64,000 nucleotides of DNA from CBDCYN01 sp965224205 (GTDB taxonomy: Bacteria > Planctomycetota > Phycisphaerae > Phycisphaerales > Phycisphaeraceae), in assembly GCA_965224205.1 (NCBI GenBank), contig CBDCYN010000023.1:62001-126000 (forward strand). Reading direction: 5' to 3'. Position 1 is the stretch's first letter. The number at the start of each line of letters is the position of its first letter. The position numbers and the translations under genes are program-made. The notes under the pieces were generated by a model, which was not told where the DNA came from, ran no database searches, and saw only the letters and a program-made list of their open reading frames with translations. Shown here piece by piece: positions 41,387-49,348 of this stretch.

Positions 41387-42441
41387 TGGGTTGGAAAGGG
41401 AGTTCTCGGACCCCGATCGGCCTGGAGGTGGGGGCCAAGACGGTCAAGGCGGTTCAGCTTAGCGGCGCGCCGGGGCGGTGGCGCGTCGAGGCGGTGTACC
41501 AAACCGACCGGAACGACCCGGGCCAGAAGCTGGACGTCGCCGAAGCGGCGCAGATCTGTGAGGTGTTGGCGAAGCATGGTTTTATGGGTCGGCGTCTGGT
41601 GATCGCCACTGGGCAGGATCAGCAGCTGATCAGCCACCTTGAATTGCCGCCGCGTACGTCGCAGGCGCCGCTAGAACACATCGCCCATCACGAGCTATCG
41701 CGGATGAACAGGGTCGAGCCGCAGGCGATCGAATCAGCCTGCTGGGACCTGCCCCCCCCGGCGCGGGCGGGGGCGGCGACGCATGTGATGGCCGTGGCTT
41801 GTTCCCATGAGTCGGCCGACGCGGTCTTGGATTTATTCGAGGGCCAGGGGTACACCGTCGAGGCGTTGGACGTCCAGGCGTGCGCGTTGGCGCGGGCTTG
41901 CGGGCCGTGGATCCCCGAGGTCGGGGCGCTTGGTCTGATCCTAGACATCGGTTGGAAGGCGGCGCGGTTGATCGTGGTGCACGAGGGCGTGGTCGCGTAC
42001 TACCGCGTGCTTGGCGACGGTGGGATCAAGCCGCTGGCTGAGAAGATCGAGGCCCAACTCGATATGGACATCGCCGCGGCTGTCGAGCGGGTCGAGGCGG
42101 AAGGGCTGGGCCACCACCCCCCGAGTCGTGCCGACCTAGCGGGGCAGGATACCGGCACCGTCCGGGCGGTGGTGGCGGATCATTTCGACGCGGTTGCGGA
42201 GGAGTTGCGGATCTCGTTCGCGTACATGCTGCACCGGTACCCCAGCGTGGCGGTGAACCAGCTGCTGCTGGTAGGCGGGGCGGCAAGGATGACCGGCCTG
42301 GCTGACTTCTTGACCGAAGTTTTGGAGATCAAGGTCCTCGAACCCCAGTGGGACGGGATGGCCGGGGTATCGGCCTCGTTCGGCTGGCCTTGGAGCGGTC
42401 TGGCCTCAGCGGTCGGTTTGGCTCAGCACCCAGATGGGTAG
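41383..42441 (+). CDS. PilM-like actin-fold pilus assembly protein
   Basis: 352 residues, PilM_2/FtsA-like fold. IGLEVGAKTVKAVQLSG is the first phosphate-binding loop, LGLILDIGWKAARLIVVHEG the second, and NQLLLVGGAARMTGLADFL the adenosine motif. PilM binds ATP and the cytoplasmic tail of PilN, joining the motor to the periplasmic collar. The ATGA overlap with the preceding stop suggests coupling. The second nucleotide loop has DIGWKAA rather than DIGA/S, a substitution that may alter nucleotide handling. Confidence 0.88.
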   Translation: MMGWKGSSRTPIGLEVGAKTVKAVQLSGAPGRWRVEAVYQTDRNDPGQKLDVAEAAQICEVLAKHGFMGRRLVIATGQDQQLISHLELPPRTSQAPLEHIAHHELSRMNRVEPQAIESACWDLPPPARAGAATHVMAVACSHESADAVLDLFEGQGYTVEALDVQACALARACGPWIPEVGALGLILDIGWKAARLIVVHEGVVAYYRVLGDGGIKPLAEKIEAQLDMDIAAAVERVEAEGLGHHPPSRADLAGQDTGTVRAVVADHFDAVAEELRISFAYMLHRYPSVAVNQLLLVGGAARMTGLADFLTEVLEIKVLEPQWDGMAGVSASFGWPWSGLASAVGLAQHPDG

Positions 42442-42444
42442 CCC

Positions 42445-43062
42445 ATGAAGAGCGTGAATCTCATCCCGGCTTATCGGCTCGAAGCGCGGCGGCAGCGGCG
42501 TAGGGTCCGTCGCTGGGTGGGGCTATGCGCGGTGTATACGCTTTTGTGTGTGGGGTGCGGTGTCTACGTGCATATGGCGTGGATGCCGCAGGGCACGTGG
42601 GCGAGGCGGCTCGACGAGGCGACGCAGCAGATCCGGGGCATCGACCGCGACCTGGTGGAGCTTAGCGGGCAGCTCCAAGCGGCGCGCAATCAGCTGGCGA
42701 TCAACCAGGCCATTACGGTGCACCCGGATTGGAGCGGGGTCTTGGCGGTGATCTCGAATTGCCTCAACGACCGGGTGGTCCTTAGTCGGTGCGCGCTGCG
42801 CGGCGTGACGGGGGTTGATCGTGAGACACCCGCTGGGCTGGAGGGGGATCAGCCGCTGGCGGGTTTACGGAAGCCGAAGTCTTGGGAGCTTTACCTGTCT
42901 GGGTTGGGTCGGTCGCTTAAGGACGTCTCGCGTTTCGTACTGGAATTGGAGCAGACCGGGTTGTTTGATCGGGTCAAGCTCGTGGACACGCGGCGGCGCC
43001 CGTTCTTGGATGAGCAGGCTAGCACGTTCAACCTAGTCTGTTACCTCGGGGAGGCGCGGTGA
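42445..43062 (+). CDS. PilN-like inner-membrane assembly protein
   Basis: 205 residues. The short cytoplasmic N-terminus KSVNLIPAYRLEARRQRRR contains the conserved INLIP-like motif that binds PilM. One transmembrane helix at ~26-46 (VGLCAVYTLLCVGCGVYVHM) is followed by a coiled coil (~50-90) and a ferredoxin-like periplasmic domain (LYLSGLGRSLKDVSRFVLEL). It starts 3 bp after pilM and overlaps pilO. Length is typical. Confidence 0.86.
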   Translation: MKSVNLIPAYRLEARRQRRRVRRWVGLCAVYTLLCVGCGVYVHMAWMPQGTWARRLDEATQQIRGIDRDLVELSGQLQAARNQLAINQAITVHPDWSGVLAVISNCLNDRVVLSRCALRGVTGVDRETPAGLEGDQPLAGLRKPKSWELYLSGLGRSLKDVSRFVLELEQTGLFDRVKLVDTRRRPFLDEQASTFNLVCYLGEAR

Positions 43063-43661
43063 CCGGGTTACGATCTTATCGAGGCAGCCGTTGGTTGACC
43101 TACGCGGGCGCCGCGGCGTGGTGCGTGGTGGTGACCGGCGGTCTGTACGCCTTCGGGGTGCGGCCGGTGCTCTCGGCGCGTGGGCAGTATCAGCAGCACG
43201 AACAAGAGTTGGCTAAGAAACAGCAGGTGATCGACGAACGCAGCGGGGTCGTGGACCTGCTTCGCCGCCGATCGCTCGACGCTCAGGCCGCCCTGGCGTC
43301 CACGTCGCTGAACCTCCAAAGCGTGCGCGGGCTCAACCACCGGCTCGATGAATTGGCTGCTTTGGCGACCGAGTGCGGCCTGGCGGTCCACAGCGCCGTG
43401 CCCGGGGAAGTCACCGAAGCGTTGATGTGCCAGCGGGTGGCGATCCGGTTGACCGGGCACGGGGCGTACCCGGCGGCTGCGGACCTGCTGCACCGGATCC
43501 ACGACACCTATCCGGACACCAGCGTCAACGCGTTCGAGCTTAACGGACGGTCGGAGAACCCCGACGGTTCGGTCCGGTTCGAGATCGATCTCACGTGGCA
43601 CGCTGCAGGGGAACAAGACCGGGACGGGCCCGGGGGGACTCTGGTGCAAGAGATCCCGTAA
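43059..43661 (+). CDS. PilO/GspM-like inner-membrane assembly protein
   Basis: 200 residues. Cytoplasmic tail of ~15 residues, one membrane helix (LTYAGAAAWCVVVTGGLYAFGV), a coiled coil (QQHEQELAKKQQVIDER) and a periplasmic ferredoxin-like domain whose conserved core (LIRLTGHGAYPAAADLLHRI-like) matches PilO. It should pair with PilN as a heterodimer. Start GTG overlaps the pilN stop. This is the last gene of the overlapping set; no pilP, pilQ or pilin gene follows. Confidence 0.84.
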   Translation: MTGLRSYRGSRWLTYAGAAAWCVVVTGGLYAFGVRPVLSARGQYQQHEQELAKKQQVIDERSGVVDLLRRRSLDAQAALASTSLNLQSVRGLNHRLDELAALATECGLAVHSAVPGEVTEALMCQRVAIRLTGHGAYPAAADLLHRIHDTYPDTSVNAFELNGRSENPDGSVRFEIDLTWHAAGEQDRDGPGGTLVQEIP

Positions 43662-43704
43662 GCAGCACGATCTAGGGTCTGTCGGAAAACTTTTGATCCG
43701 GTGT

Positions 43705-43776
43705 CACTGGCTGCTCGTCAGCCAGTGCGAATGCCTGAGTTTTCTAGCCTCTGCACTGGCGGGCCAGCCGCCAGTG
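43705..43776. repeat. Tandem pair of hairpins, CACTGGCTG / CACTGGCGG
   Basis: CACTGGCTG-CTCGT-CAGCCAGTG at 43705-43727 and CACTGGCGG-GCCAG-CCGCCAGTG at 43754-43776, each with a perfect 9-bp stem. CAGCCAGTGGCAC-like sequence next to CCATGG recurs at 54318-54336, so the unit is dispersed. Confidence 0.6.
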
Positions 43777-43974
43777 GCACACCCATGGACCTCCAAAACG
43801 AGGTTCCCGACCGGGCCTAGTAGCGCTCAGCTACGACCAGATTTTCGGGTTGGCCGTTTATCCGTGGTGCACGTGAATCTCCGTCGCACTGAATACTACC
43901 GTTGTGTTTCACAATAAAAACGCATTGACCCTCTTAAATATGCACATGCTGCGGTCGACCAATGCGATGAATAT

Positions 43975-44078
43975 ACCGATCCCGGATGAGAATACGGCAT
44001 GGCTTGTGTACGCGGCAAGACAATTGTCGGTGTCCAGCACATCGCCGACGCGGTGTTTTCATACGCGATGCGTATATC
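43975..44078 (+). repeat. 104-nt dispersed repeat, copy 1
   Basis: Aligns without gaps to 49011-49114, about two thirds of positions identical by eye. Best-conserved blocks: ATCCCGGATGA, TTGTACGCGGC-like and CGCGATGCGT near the end. Could be a decayed small gene or a structured RNA. Confidence 0.6.
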
Positions 44079-44178
44079 GCACTTTTATCGATACATCATG
44101 ACCAGCTGGATATGCCACCTGGGCCAAGCGCGACCGTAGCCCCTAAAGGTGCCCGCTGGCGTGACCGATGCGTAGGTT

Positions 44179-44532
44179 ATGATCAACCGCCACCACTCCT
44201 CGTTGCCGATCGATCCCGCTTCGGACGACAAGCGCAAGAAGGGCCGCCTGCGTTGTGAGTTGTTGGTGTGCGAGTTAGGGCAGGTGGTGAATATGTCCGC
44301 TTCCGGCCTGCGGGTGCGTTGCGACGAGCCGCCAGACCTAAGCGTCGGGCAGGAAACCGAGCTGACCCTGCGGATCCAGAACGAGACCCTGCCCGTGAAG
44401 GTCAAGGTCGAGTGGATCAAGGAGGTGGATCGTCACCACGAGGTCGGGTTCGAGTTCATGGAGGTCACCCCGGAATTGGCCTTTAACCTGATGAACCTCG
44501 CCCGCACTTCCATGGCCCGGTTGATGTCCTAA
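44179..44532 (+). CDS. PilZ-domain c-di-GMP receptor
   Basis: 117 residues, one PilZ domain. The N-terminal basic motif KRKKGRLRCELL provides the RxxxR-type arginines and NMSASGLRV the (D/N)xSxxG motif, the two halves of the c-di-GMP site. WIKEVDRHHEVGFEFMEV closes the barrel. It lies downstream of the pilus motor operon, although 517 bp away, and the ATPase there has a c-di-GMP-type N-terminal domain, so shared control by this messenger is plausible (inference). Confidence 0.87.
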   Translation: MINRHHSSLPIDPASDDKRKKGRLRCELLVCELGQVVNMSASGLRVRCDEPPDLSVGQETELTLRIQNETLPVKVKVEWIKEVDRHHEVGFEFMEVTPELAFNLMNLARTSMARLMS

Positions 44533-44567
44533 CGCCCCGCCGCCCCTCTCGTCGCGGCCTCAGCGGC

Positions 44568-45350
44568 TCACGGCTCCGGGGTCAACCCAAAAAACCTCGC
44601 CGCGTTGTCGTCCACCGCCTTCACGAATTCCGCGCCGCCTATCTCTAATTCTCGGGCGATGAACCCCGCCACGTCGGCTACGTAACACGGCTGGTTGGGG
44701 CGTTGTTTGCGGTGCGGCTCGGGGGTGAGGTACGGGGCGTCGGTCTCGATCATCATCCGCTCCAGCGGCACGGCGTGTAAACAATCGGCCAGCGCCCGGC
44801 TGTTCCTGAACGTCACCACCCCGGTAAAACTCACCATCGCCCCGATCGCCAGGATCACGTCGAGCTCGGCGGCGGTGCCGGTAAAACAATGAAACACGAA
44901 CCTGCGGCCGGGGATACCGCTTGCCCGGATCATCGCCAGGACCTCGTGCGTTGCCTCCCGGTTGTGGATGACGATCGGCTGGGTTGATTCTTGGGCCAGG
45001 CCCAGCTGCCACTCGAACAGCCGCTTCTGGGCGTCGATCGAGGGTTCGGGGTAATGGCGGTCGAGGCCCATCTCCCCGATCGCGACGACCTTGGGTTGTT
45101 CGAGCAGCTGGCGCAGTGTCTGGGCCGCCTGCCGTTCATCTGCCACCCGGTCCGCGTAGTGAGGGTGGATCCCGGCCGTGGCGTAAACGGGCCTGTAACG
45201 ATCCGCGATGCCCGCTGCCCGTTGCGAGTCTTCGACGGTCGTGCCGACGGTGATCATCCGGTCGACCCCGGCGTCCGCGGCGCGGGCCAAAACCGGGTCG
45301 AGCTGGTCGAAGAGTTGAGGGAAGGTCAGATGGCAGTGGGTGTCGATCAT
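44568..45350 (-). CDS. tatD: TatD-family metal-dependent hydrolase
   Basis: 260 residues. TIM-barrel deoxyribonuclease/exonuclease family. The metal ligands are all visible: MIDTHCHLTF (HxH), VAIGEMGLDRHY (Glu), PIVIHNREA (His), FVFHCFTG (His) and MIETDAPYLTPEP (Asp). Substrates in the family include DNA ends with 3' damage. It lies 6 bp after the YyaL-like gene, so both are likely co-transcribed. Length and motifs are canonical. Confidence 0.93.
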   Translation of the reverse strand: MIDTHCHLTFPQLFDQLDPVLARAADAGVDRMITVGTTVEDSQRAAGIADRYRPVYATAGIHPHYADRVADERQAAQTLRQLLEQPKVVAIGEMGLDRHYPEPSIDAQKRLFEWQLGLAQESTQPIVIHNREATHEVLAMIRASGIPGRRFVFHCFTGTAAELDVILAIGAMVSFTGVVTFRNSRALADCLHAVPLERMMIETDAPYLTPEPHRKQRPNQPCYVADVAGFIARELEIGGAEFVKAVDDNAARFFGLTPEP

Positions 45351-45356
45351 GGGGCG

Positions 45357-47933
45357 TTACTTGGATCGTCTCGTGTTAACGATCTCCACCGGCAGCTGGA
45401 TCTGCTTGGGTTCGAGGCAGCTGTTGTCGGTGCACACCTGGTAGCGTAGCCACAGCGTGGGAGCGCCGCCGCGGGGGTCGTCCACCGCTGCGTCGGTGGT
45501 GGACAGGGTCGCGATGAGCTCGACCTTGCCCTCGTAGACCCGGATCGGCTGATCGGCGAACGGGTAGCTGCGTTCGTGGCCCGGGGGGTAGCGGGTGTGC
45601 AGGCTCACGCCGGGGCTGTCACGCAGCTCTAGCGATGTGGGGATCACGCCCGCGGCGCCGGGGTTGTGGGTGTTGAGGTGATAGCCGGGGCCGATGTCTA
45701 GGGTAACGATCACCCGGGCCTGGCCGTGGGATAGGTCGATCTGCTCGGGTCGCACGTGCACTGAGACGACCGGGCGACGACCGGGCTCGGCGTCGTCTGG
45801 CTTGGGGGGCTGCGCCGAGGCGACGAACCGGTCGGGGGCGATCTCCATCGCCCGGAGCAACGCGTGGTGCATGTGGGACATCCCCTGCCCGAATCGCCGC
45901 AGCGCCGCGGCAAACGCGTGCAGGTCCGCCACGGCTTGGTCTAAGTACGCTTCGTTCTGAGTCAGCTCGTAGAGGTCGATCAGGTTGTGGACCATCTGGC
46001 TGTTGCCGCTGGGGACCGCTCCGTCGTACACCGAGACCGTGCGCACGAATAGGTCCGCTTGGTCGGCGAGGGTGTCGTAGTACCCCCCGCTCCGGTCGTC
46101 ACGGGCCGAGAAATTTTCGGTGGCGTGTTGGGTGAGTTCGATCGCTGCCCCTAGCCAGCGGCGCTGGTGCGTCGACCGGTGAAGCTCGAGCAGGCCGTGC
46201 ACGAAGAACGCGTAGTCTTCGAGGAACGCGGGGATCTTGGCCCGGCCGCGGCGCATGGTGCGGTAGAGGCCGCCGTCGTCGCGGGACATGTGCGTGAGGA
46301 TCGTGTTGGCGGCGCGCTGGGCGGCTTGGGTGTAACGCGGTTCATCGAGCACCCGGCCGGCCTGGGCTAACGCCGCGATCATCATCCCGTTCCAGCACAC
46401 GAGGGTCTTATCATCGGTGATCGGCTGTTTCCGTTTCGATCGGGCTTCGAGCAGCTTCCGGTTGATCTCTTTCCTGGCGCGGGTGATCTGTTCGAGGCTC
46501 TGACCCCGGTCGCGGGCCAGCTCGTCGAGTCGTTGAGGAAGATAGAGCACGTTGGCGCGTGGGTCTTCGGGGTGGTGGGGGTCCTGGAAGTTCGTGCCCC
46601 GGTCCAGGCCGTACATCACGGTCGCTAACTGGGTGAGCTCTTCGTCGTCGATGGCCCCTGCGACTTGCTGGGCTGTCCAGAGGTAGTTCAACCCTTCACG
46701 GGCGTTGACCTCGGCGTCCTGAGCGGAGTAAAACGTGCCCGTGGGGTGGTCTGTACCGTCTTGGTCACGCGTTTCGCTGGCGTGGGCGGGGCTGGGGTCG
46801 GTCATCTCGCGAAGGACGTAGTCACACGTCTCACGCACGACCCGGGACAAGAGCATCGGGTCCCCCGGGTCCGCAGGGTCACGTTGCGAGCGTTGGACCT
46901 GATGAGCGGCGAGGTACGCCTCGACGAGCTGGGCGTTGTCGTAGAGCATCTTCTCAAAGTGGGGCACCAGCCACTGGCCATCGGTCGAGTACCGGTGGAA
47001 CCCGCCGCCGACCTGGTCGTACATCCCCCCGCGGGCCATCTGTTCTAGGGTGTGCCTCAACGCACGCCACACTTCCTGGTTCGGGTTGTTCTCGTGGATC
47101 TTTAACAGGAACAAGAGGTACGTCGGCTGAGGGAACTTCGGCGGGCCCCCGAATCCGCCGTGCTGGGGGTCATACGTTCGCAGGATCTGGTTGGCGGCGG
47201 CTTGAACGAGCGTGGCGGTGGGAGGATCGGGGTCACCGGCTTGTTTCTGGGCTAGGTGGTCGGCGACGACACGGGCGACATGATCGGCCTGCGCGATGAC
47301 CTTCTGGCGTTCATTCTTCCATGCGTCGGTGAGGGCTTCGATCACCTGGGGCATGCCGGGCATGCCGTGGCGGGGCTGGGGTGGGATGTACGTGCCGGCC
47401 CAGAACGGCTTGAGGCCGGGGTCGTCTTGCCCTGCGGCGCCGGGGGGGGTGAGGAACACGCTCATCGGCCACCCGCCGTGCTGGGTCATCATCTGCACGG
47501 CGGTCATGTAGATGTCGTCGACGTCGGGGCGCTCCTCACGGTCGACCTTGACGTTGATGAAGTGCTCGTTGAGCATCGCCGCCAGCTGCGGGTTCTCGAA
47601 GACCTGTCGCTCCATGACGTGGCACCAGTAGCAGGTCGAGTACCCGACGCTTAGGAAGATCGGCTTGCCCGATTCGCGGGCCAGCTCGAACGCCGCTTTG
47701 CCCCAGGGGTGCCAATCCACGGGGTTGTGGGCGTGCTGGAGCAGGTAGGGGCTGGTCTGGTCGACCAGCGCGTTGGTGTGCTTCCACGAGCCATCGGGGT
47801 TTTTAAGGTCTTGATCGTGGTTTTGATCCGCCGCGACGGTCGGGTGAGTAGACATGGCGATAAAGACTCCCAGGACAACGGCGATAGCGGCGAAGCATGA
47901 TCGCGATTCTTTTCTGATCCCAACACGGTTCAT
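45357..47933 (-). CDS. Exported YyaL/SPATA20-like thioredoxin-domain protein with DsbD-like tail
   Basis: 858 residues from the ATG at 47933; a frame-open extension to 48071 lacks a signal-compatible start. Signal peptide ~1-36 (FAAIAVVLGVFIAMSTHPTVAA). A DUF255 thioredoxin-like domain follows, with YLLQHAHNPVDWHPW and the redox motif CYWC (STCYWCHVMER). The middle is an alpha/alpha toroid like N-acylglucosamine epimerases (GGMYDQVGGGFHRYSTDGQW, HFEKMLYDNAQL). The last ~135 residues (from about PVVSVHVRPEQIDLSH) resemble the N-terminal domain of DsbD, with the cysteine pair VCTDNSC. Most YyaL proteins are cytoplasmic and lack this tail. Likely a periplasmic redox protein. Confidence 0.88.
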   Translation of the reverse strand: MNRVGIRKESRSCFAAIAVVLGVFIAMSTHPTVAADQNHDQDLKNPDGSWKHTNALVDQTSPYLLQHAHNPVDWHPWGKAAFELARESGKPIFLSVGYSTCYWCHVMERQVFENPQLAAMLNEHFINVKVDREERPDVDDIYMTAVQMMTQHGGWPMSVFLTPPGAAGQDDPGLKPFWAGTYIPPQPRHGMPGMPQVIEALTDAWKNERQKVIAQADHVARVVADHLAQKQAGDPDPPTATLVQAAANQILRTYDPQHGGFGGPPKFPQPTYLLFLLKIHENNPNQEVWRALRHTLEQMARGGMYDQVGGGFHRYSTDGQWLVPHFEKMLYDNAQLVEAYLAAHQVQRSQRDPADPGDPMLLSRVVRETCDYVLREMTDPSPAHASETRDQDGTDHPTGTFYSAQDAEVNAREGLNYLWTAQQVAGAIDDEELTQLATVMYGLDRGTNFQDPHHPEDPRANVLYLPQRLDELARDRGQSLEQITRARKEINRKLLEARSKRKQPITDDKTLVCWNGMMIAALAQAGRVLDEPRYTQAAQRAANTILTHMSRDDGGLYRTMRRGRAKIPAFLEDYAFFVHGLLELHRSTHQRRWLGAAIELTQHATENFSARDDRSGGYYDTLADQADLFVRTVSVYDGAVPSGNSQMVHNLIDLYELTQNEAYLDQAVADLHAFAAALRRFGQGMSHMHHALLRAMEIAPDRFVASAQPPKPDDAEPGRRPVVSVHVRPEQIDLSHGQARVIVTLDIGPGYHLNTHNPGAAGVIPTSLELRDSPGVSLHTRYPPGHERSYPFADQPIRVYEGKVELIATLSTTDAAVDDPRGGAPTLWLRYQVCTDNSCLEPKQIQLPVEIVNTRRSK

Positions 47934-48095
47934 TTCACCCGCATCGTAGAGGCTCAACACCCGATCAGCCAGTAGCCCGTGCCTTTTGACACCCGTTGTG
48001 TAGATCTTGGTTGGGCGATGGGGCGACCCTCCGCGACGCACGGGGTTTGGCCGTGGCGCCTGTCGCCTCAAAATAATAATAATCAGCGTTTTTGA
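47934..48095. other. Divergent intergenic region
   Basis: Separates the YyaL-like gene from a PEP-CTERM gene. Contains an AATAATAATAATCAG tract at 48071-48085 directly before the promoter candidate. Confidence 0.35.
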
Positions 48096-48123
48096 TTGAC
48101 AAGCAGCCCGGTTTGCATAAAGT
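48096..48123 (+). promoter_or_regulatory. Candidate sigma70-type promoter
   Basis: TTGACA at 48096-48101 (perfect -35) and TAAAGT at 48118-48123 (4 of 6 of -10) with a 16-bp spacer, reading toward the PEP-CTERM gene and predicting a ~135-nt leader. Confidence 0.45.
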
Positions 48124-48265
48124 TAAGTTAGTTCGTCGGACGGTCGGGTTGATGCGTGGCAGGCGTTGCCGCGTGCGTCCGTGCGGCGATCGAGAGCGGG
48201 CCGGCCGGATCGGGGGGGAAGGCCCGAGGAGAGAATTGTTCCTCATTATTTCTAAGGAGATGAGA

Positions 48266-48955
48266 ATGCAGATCCAACCGTGTTTGGCAGCGGCCGCGTG
48301 CGCCGCGGGGTTAGCGGTGGCCGGTAGCGCCGAGGCGATCGTGATCGATACCTTTAATTCTGGCCCGGGCTTGGTGCGGTCGATCGGGGACCTGGGACCC
48401 ACAAACTACGCCTCGACCGATGCGATCGGCGGGTCGCGGACCTTGGCGATCCTCGGGTTCCCCACCGATGGGGACGCGACGTCTGAAGGGGCCCAGCTGC
48501 AGGTGGCGGTGCCGCCAGGGGCGATCGGGCACTCCCAAGACGCGTTCGCTCCGGGCGGGCGGTCGAAAGTCACCTGGGACGCCAACGGCGCGGGCCTGGG
48601 CGGGCTGGACCTAACTGACGGGGGCAAGTCCGACGCGATCGTCATGGAGCTGGTCTTCGTTGACGACGGCAACGTCGAGGTAACGTTCACCGTGATGGAC
48701 TCCGCCGGGGCGACGTCTGAGATGGTGGTCGACTCGATGGCCATTGGCCAGAACGTCTTGCCCTACACCGGCTTCACCGGCGGCGCGGCCCTGACCGACG
48801 TGCACTCGGTCATGATGACGTTCGACGTGGGTCAATCGGGCGACGTGATCATCGACCTGCTCGAGACCAACCTGGTGCCCGAACCCACCGCGGCGATGCT
48901 GCTGAGCACCGTGGGGCTGGGCGTGATCTGGCGTCGCAAGCGGGGCAACGCGTAA
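48266..48955 (+). CDS. PEP-CTERM secreted protein
   Basis: 229 residues. AAGGAG ends six bases before the ATG at 48266. Signal peptide ~1-24 (CLAAAACAAGLAVAGSAEA). The mature part starts IVIDTFNSG and reads as a single beta-rich domain of the choice-of-anchor type (SRTLAILGFPTDGDATSEG; LELVFVDDGNVEVTFTV-like). C-terminus VPEPTAAMLLSTVGLGVIWRRKRGNA is a clear PEP-CTERM signal. Stands alone downstream of a good promoter candidate; an intrinsic terminator follows at 49167. Confidence 0.86.
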   Translation: MQIQPCLAAAACAAGLAVAGSAEAIVIDTFNSGPGLVRSIGDLGPTNYASTDAIGGSRTLAILGFPTDGDATSEGAQLQVAVPPGAIGHSQDAFAPGGRSKVTWDANGAGLGGLDLTDGGKSDAIVMELVFVDDGNVEVTFTVMDSAGATSEMVVDSMAIGQNVLPYTGFTGGAALTDVHSVMMTFDVGQSGDVIIDLLETNLVPEPTAAMLLSTVGLGVIWRRKRGNA

Positions 48956-49010
48956 AGAGCCTGGGTGACGGACGCGACCGCGTGATTTTTAATTAAAATC
49001 CCCGGTTGAT

Positions 49011-49114
49011 GCCCATCCCGGATGAAGTCCCGGCGTGACTCTTGTACGCGGCGCGACCATTCCCGGGGTCAAATGGGTGTGCGACGTGGTATTTTGATTC
49101 GCGATGCGTCTATC
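49011..49114 (+). repeat. 104-nt dispersed repeat, copy 2
   Basis: Ungapped match to 43975-44078. Read in the frame of ATG CCC ATC CCG it would encode MPIPDEVPA, a stop, then LLYAARPFPG; copy 1 reads MNIPIPDENTAWLVYAARQL, so protein-level similarity exists but this copy is interrupted. Confidence 0.6.
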
Positions 49115-49166
49115 TTCGGGTCCATAAAATCGTTTTGACACGCAGCTTGACATAGGCGAAATGAAC

Positions 49167-49199
49167 CCCCTCCGCCAGCTGGTTTGGAGGGGATTTTTA
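49167..49199 (+). terminator. Intrinsic terminator after PEP-CTERM gene
   Basis: CCCCTCC (49167-49173) pairs with GGAGGGG (49186-49192), loop GCCAGCTGGTTT, followed by ATTTTTATTT. Confidence 0.65.
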
Positions 49200-49205
49200 T
49201 TTGGC

Positions 49206-49347
49206 CAGGGCCATCGCATTCTCTGAAAATCCCATCTCGCACGACAAAATCACCCCCTCTTAAAGGCGAAAAACGAGGGTGAGGTCTGTCAGTTGGATGC
49301 CAAAACCCGCCTCGAACACTACTGTCGGGGAGAATGCGATGGCCCTG
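49206..49347. repeat. 142-bp MITE, CAGGGCCATCGCATTCTC ends
   Basis: Perfect 18-bp inverted ends, CAGGGCCATCGCATTCTC at 49206-49223 and the complement at 49330-49347. A sister element of 143 bp with closely similar ends lies at 53915-54057. No coding capacity. The right end stops one base from the stop codon of the L,D-transpeptidase gene. Confidence 0.75.
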
Positions 49348-49348
49348 T

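Larger units (their letters stand above)
43662..44178. other. Repeat-bearing intergenic stretch after the pilus operon
   Basis: No gene is recognised. Contains the double hairpin at 43705-43776 and the 104-nt dispersed repeat at 43975-44078. Confidence 0.5.
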
